Shown here in pieces: positions 13,292 to 16,448 of a stretch of 16,448 nucleotides of DNA. Position 1 is the first letter of the stretch. Every line of letters begins with the position of its first letter. Made by a program: the position numbers and the translations under genes. Origin of the DNA: an uncultured Nitrospira sp. (lineage in GTDB: Bacteria > Nitrospirota > Nitrospiria > Nitrospirales > Nitrospiraceae); NCBI GenBank assembly GCA_946479785.1, contig CAMLHQ010000072.1, positions 1 to 16,448 of the forward strand. The letters run 5' to 3'. The notes below the pieces were generated by a model, which was not told the DNA's origin, searched no databases, and worked only from the letters and a program-made list of their open reading frames with translations.

Positions 13292-15469
13292 ATGCCGAGT
13301 CAAACGGTCATGGATATCGATCAGTTGTTGGACCGCGTCAAGAGTTACAACGCGGACGCCGACCTCGGCGTCGTCCGCAAGGCCTACGAGTTTTCGGCAA
13401 AAGCTCATCAAGGACAGCGGCGCCGTTCCGGAGAGCCCTACCTGCAACATCCCATCGCCGTTGCCGGCGTGCTGACTTCCCTTAAGACCGATGTCACGGC
13501 CATCGTCGCCGCATTGCTGCACGATACGCTGGAGGACACGTTGGCAACACCGGAAGAGCTCGAGAAAGAGTTCGGGAAAGACGTAGTCCATCTCGTCGAT
13601 GGCGTCACGAAGATCGGCAAGATCACGTTCAAGAGCCATGAGGAAAAGCAGGCGGAGAACTTCCGCAAGATGCTGCTGTCGATGGCGGACGACATCCGCG
13701 TCGTGCTCATCAAGTTGGCTGATCGCCTCCACAATATGCGCACGCTCGAGCATCTCGGGTCGGCCAAGCGGCAGGCGATCGCGGAAGAAACGCTGGAAAT
13801 TTATGCGCCGCTGGCCAACCGGTTGGGAATCGGATGGATCAAGAACGAGTTGGAAGATCTCTGTCTCAAACATCTCAAGCCCGACGTGTATGAACTGCTG
13901 CGTACCCGCGTGGCCAAACGGGACGAAGACCGCCAACAATATATTCAGGAAGTCATTGAGCTGGTCACGAAGGCCATGCAGGAACACGCCTTGCCCGGAC
14001 AGGTCTACGGCAGGCCGAAACATCTCTACGGGATCTATCAGAAGATGAACAAGCAGTCGATTTCGTTTGAGGAGGTCTATGATCTCACCGCCTTGCGCAT
14101 CGTGACCGATACGAAAATGAACTGCTATGCGTTGGTGGGTGTAATCCATTCATTGTGGCGACCTGTGCCTGGCCGGTTCAAAGACTACATCGCCATCCCG
14201 AAGTCCAACCTCTACCAGTCGATCCATACGACGGTGGTTGGTCCGAAAGGCGAGCACGTCGAATTTCAGATTCGAACGGAAGAAATGCATCGGGTTGCGG
14301 AATGCGGGATCGCCGCGCATTGGAAGTACAAGGAGCAGGGACGGGTCGCGGATCGTGACAGCAAAACATTCGGCTGGCTCCATCAGTTCGTCGAGTGGCA
14401 TCGGGATCTGCCGGACAATCGCCAGTTCATGGACTCGGTCAAGCTAGATCTTTTTCACGATGTCGTCTACGTCTTCACGCCGAAGGGCATTGTGAAAGAA
14501 CTGCCGAGGAACTCGACGCCGGTCGATTTTGCCTATGCCATACATACTGAAGTCGGGGACCACTGCGTGGGCGCCAAAGTCAACGGCAAGATTGTGCCGC
14601 TGAAGCATCAGGTTGAAAGCGGGGATACGATCGAAATCCTCACGTCGCCCACGCAAACTCCGCACAAGGACTGGTTGAAGTTCGTACGAACTTCCCGCGC
14701 CAAGACCAAAATCAAACATTGGATCAAGCTCGAGGAGCAGAAGCGGAGCGTGGAGATCGGACGCCGGCTCCTGGAATCCGAATTCCGGAGGCACAGCATG
14801 GCCCCGGCGCAGATGCTCAAGTCAACGGAGTTGGCGGCGGCGGCCAGGCAATTGGGATACGAGGGGACGGACGAATTGATCGCCGCGGTGGGCTTCGGCC
14901 ATCTGCCGGCGGCCGATGTGATTGAAAAACTGACGGCCTCTTCGACGAGCACCGCTCACGAGGTTCGGGAGACGCCTGCTCCCCGCAAGGCCGTCGCTGG
15001 GAAGTCCGACGACAAGGGCGTGAAGGTCAAGGGGGCGCGCGATGTGCTCATGCAGTTGTCCCGCTGCTGCAACCCTGTTCCCGGAGACCGGATTCTCGGC
15101 TATATCACACGGGGTCGGGGCTTGACGATTCATGCCGTCGACTGCCCCAACCTCGAAGCACTCGATTACGATCGCGAGCGGTTAGTGGAGGTCGATTGGG
15201 ACAACGCGACGCCGAGCACGCATGCAGTCAAAGTGTCGGTTATGGCAGTCGATAAGACAGGAGTGCTGGCCAATGTCTCGTCGGCGATTGCGGAATGTCA
15301 CGCCAACATCAGCCGGGCTGAAATCACGACCAGGGAAGACCGGAAGGCCGTGCTCGACTTCATCATTGAAATCGGCGGGACCCAGCATTTGGATCAGGTC
15401 TTGAAGGCGATCGAACGGGTGGATGGGGTGATCACCGCTCGAAGGGTACGAGCCTGGCAGGAAAAATAA
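13292..15469 (+). CDS. rel: Bifunctional (p)ppGpp synthetase/hydrolase, Rel/SpoT type
   Basis: Makes and degrades the stringent-response alarmone (p)ppGpp. The 725-aa protein shows the complete long-RSH layout: HD hydrolase domain (about 30-180) with His53, HD at 77-78 and the following ED, and KLADRLHNMRTL; synthetase domain (about 225-340) with RFKD at 295-298, the RxKD form of bifunctional enzymes rather than the ExDD of RelA, then YQSIHTTVVG and VEFQIRTEEMHR; TGS domain (about 390-450, VYVFTPKG); zinc-finger/RIS region with Cys592-Cys593 and Cys618; and a C-terminal ACT domain (about 650-722). Both active sites look intact, so it may be the sole long RSH of the cell. The ATG at 13292 has GAGGAT 6 bases upstream, beginning inside the recJ end; the longer reading from 13229 lies inside recJ. 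It is translated with recJ. Confidence 0.95.
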   Translation: MPSQTVMDIDQLLDRVKSYNADADLGVVRKAYEFSAKAHQGQRRRSGEPYLQHPIAVAGVLTSLKTDVTAIVAALLHDTLEDTLATPEELEKEFGKDVVHLVDGVTKIGKITFKSHEEKQAENFRKMLLSMADDIRVVLIKLADRLHNMRTLEHLGSAKRQAIAEETLEIYAPLANRLGIGWIKNELEDLCLKHLKPDVYELLRTRVAKRDEDRQQYIQEVIELVTKAMQEHALPGQVYGRPKHLYGIYQKMNKQSISFEEVYDLTALRIVTDTKMNCYALVGVIHSLWRPVPGRFKDYIAIPKSNLYQSIHTTVVGPKGEHVEFQIRTEEMHRVAECGIAAHWKYKEQGRVADRDSKTFGWLHQFVEWHRDLPDNRQFMDSVKLDLFHDVVYVFTPKGIVKELPRNSTPVDFAYAIHTEVGDHCVGAKVNGKIVPLKHQVESGDTIEILTSPTQTPHKDWLKFVRTSRAKTKIKHWIKLEEQKRSVEIGRRLLESEFRRHSMAPAQMLKSTELAAAARQLGYEGTDELIAAVGFGHLPAADVIEKLTASSTSTAHEVRETPAPRKAVAGKSDDKGVKVKGARDVLMQLSRCCNPVPGDRILGYITRGRGLTIHAVDCPNLEALDYDRERLVEVDWDNATPSTHAVKVSVMAVDKTGVLANVSSAIAECHANISRAEITTREDRKAVLDFIIEIGGTQHLDQVLKAIERVDGVITARRVRAWQEK

Positions 15470-15470
15470 G

Positions 15471-15593
15471 CAAGCTGCTGAAAAAGACCGTGGGCTTCGT
15501 TCTCACGTCGTTTAAGGCCTCTACGTAGAGATAGGAGTATGCCTCGGTTTTTTGCTTGCTGTGGCCTCGCCGACGGTGTTTTTGAGCAGCCTG
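15471..15593. repeat. REP/MITE-like palindromic element
   Basis: A 123-bp element starting 2 bases after the rel stop. Its ends are 23-bp inverted repeats (15471-15493 and 15571-15593) that match at 19 of 23 positions by hand count, the core being GCTGCTGAAAAAG against TTTTTGAGCAGC. In its middle is a perfect 12-bp palindrome, CTCTACGTAGAG (15519-15530). It has no coding capacity. It fills the gap between the convergent rel and DUF192 genes, so it may also work as a transcription stop. From memory, elements with this GCTGCTGAAAAAG end are frequent in Nitrospira intergenic regions; I could not check copies. Confidence 0.65.
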
Positions 15594-15618
15594 TAGATTT
15601 GGAGGAGATGACTGGTGC

Positions 15619-16071
15619 TTACGGTATGCGGAATTGCAGCTTCGATCCTCGCTCGAGTTTGAGACGATCTGCCTCGCCGCCTCCTAGTTCCAACACATAC
15701 ACGGCCGGATCGTTGGGCTGATACTGAGGGCAGCCGTCGTCTGTCCTCGTGCAGATCGGGACGTTCCGTGCGATATGAACGATCTGCTTCTTGTCATTCA
15801 TCCAAATAATATCGAGCGGGATCTTCGTATTCTTCATCCAAAACGTCCAGGGTTGCGCTTGATCGAATGTAAATAACATGCCGCGGTTCTTCGCCAGGTG
15901 TTCACGATACATCAACCCTTCGGCCCGTTTCTTTGCGGTATCGGCGACCTCGGCGTGGATAGTCACTCCGCCTGGAAGTTGGATGGGAATTAGCTCATCA
16001 CCAGCCTGGAGGCAGGAAGGAAGAACCACGATCAATACAAATAGTTCGGCGATGAGCCATCGAGTATGCAC
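15619..16071 (-). CDS. Exported DUF192 protein
   Basis: A 150-aa protein of the DUF192 family, a small beta-rich fold of unknown biochemical role found widely in bacteria and archaea, usually exported. After an N-terminal hydrophobic signal (about 5-20, cleaved perhaps at LQA-GD or, if lipidated, before Cys20 in VLPSC), the domain shows all family blocks: AEGLMYREHLAKNRGMLFTF (residues 50-69), WTFWMKNTKIPLDIIWMN (75-92), IVHIARNVPICT and the C-terminal YVLELGGGEADRLKLERG. The GTG at 16071 is the only start that gives a complete signal peptide; AGGAT lies about 7 bases upstream. Two cysteines (ICTRTDDGCP) may form a disulfide. It is divergent from the zinc-ribbon gene. Confidence 0.9.
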   Translation of the reverse strand: MHTRWLIAELFVLIVVLPSCLQAGDELIPIQLPGGVTIHAEVADTAKKRAEGLMYREHLAKNRGMLFTFDQAQPWTFWMKNTKIPLDIIWMNDKKQIVHIARNVPICTRTDDGCPQYQPNDPAVYVLELGGGEADRLKLERGSKLQFRIP

Positions 16072-16190
16072 CGTGGGATCCTATCGGCGTCGAATGAGTG
16101 AGTCAAGGAGGGGTGAAACGGGCTTGAGCCAGCCTTGCATTCGCGCCGCGTCCTATGCGATTCTCACGCAGCACCCGCCAGGAGGCCTGT

Positions 16191-16376
16191 ATGAAGGAAG
16201 TTCGCAAAGTGCACTATGTAAAGGGAGTCTTTGTGTGCCCCCAATGCCGCCAGTCCTATGTTCAAGAGAAATGGATTGAATCATGGCGGGTTCGGTGCCA
16301 TCGATGCGACTATCGTGGAGCCTTGACGGATGTCTCCGTCGAAGAGCGCATGGAAGAGGAAACGTTTCGGCGGTGA
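16191..16376 (+). CDS. Small zinc-ribbon protein
   Basis: A 61-aa protein with CPQC (16-19) and CHRC (36-39), a classic four-cysteine zinc ribbon, between a short basic N-terminus and an acidic C-terminal tail (EERMEEE). Such proteins often bind nucleic acid or a protein partner; the partner is unknown. AGGAGG at 16180-16185 stands 5 bases before ATG 16191, which decides against the longer reading from 16155. The remaining 72 bases to the right edge show nothing I can identify. Confidence 0.75.
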   Translation: MKEVRKVHYVKGVFVCPQCRQSYVQEKWIESWRVRCHRCDYRGALTDVSVEERMEEETFRR

Positions 16377-16448
16377 TCCGGCGCGTCATCTGCCTGTACC
16401 CTGCTTCGCGCGGTGATTCTTTGGTTTCCGGCTGCCTCCTCATACCTC

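Noticed and set aside
13271..14149. 292-codon minus-strand ORF opposite rel
   Set aside because: Antisense to the HD and synthetase domains of rel, with no family signature; open only because of codon bias.
15539..15721. ORF beginning inside the palindromic element
   Set aside because: Its first half is repeat sequence and the rest is antisense to DUF192; no ribosome site.
16377..16448. Possible start or end of another gene at the right edge
   Set aside because: Only 72 bases with no ribosome site, start codon context or recognisable protein sequence.

Overview
The window looks like chromosomal DNA of a Gram-negative, high-GC bacterium, most probably of the Nitrospira lineage (Nitrospirota). 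This is inferred from the gene mix: an actinobacterial-type Pup, an NnrS protein, a K+-independent H+-pyrophosphatase, outer-membrane lipoproteins and a short inverted-repeat element of a style I associate with Nitrospira. No single gene proves it. I see no phage, IS transposase, CRISPR, rRNA or tRNA.

Layout. 1-2330 (+): an AI-2E/PerM-type membrane protein, overlapped by a secreted protein of unknown function, then a small coiled-coil membrane protein. 2337-3008: a hairpin between convergent genes, then two small minus-strand genes (a secreted proline-rich protein and a CxxC zinc-ribbon protein). 3009-3448: a non-coding stretch with inverted repeats. 3449-4606 (+): NnrS. 4625-6540 (-): a Pal/OmpA-type lipoprotein, a four-helix membrane protein made of two tandem copies of one unit, and a small helical lipoprotein. 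6650-8304 (+): a coupled DUF2844/DUF3443 pair. 8319-8741 (-): an exported OB-fold-like protein with a promoter so close that its mRNA should be leaderless. 9014-11071 (+): hppA. 11210-11407 (+): a stand-alone pup gene ending in its own terminator. 11590-15469 (+): recJ followed by a bifunctional rel. 15471-15593: a palindromic repeat element. 15619-16071 (-): DUF192. 16191-16376 (+): a zinc-ribbon protein.

How the genes fit together. Most transcription units are short (one to three genes) and their functions are mixed: envelope maintenance (Pal-like protein, lipoproteins, exported DUF proteins), nitrosative-stress tolerance (NnrS), pyrophosphate-driven energy conservation (HppA), single-strand DNA repair (RecJ), stringent response (Rel) and protein tagging (Pup). 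The most notable item is Pup. It is encoded with a C-terminal Gly-Gly-Glu, so it would not need deamidation before ligation, and no proteasome, Mpa, Dop or PafA gene lies within the window. Other points worth a look are the gap-free internal duplication at 5469-5927 with a short upstream ORF overlapping its start, candidate leaderless promoters, and an altered first Asp motif (DIGS) in the DUF3443 protein.
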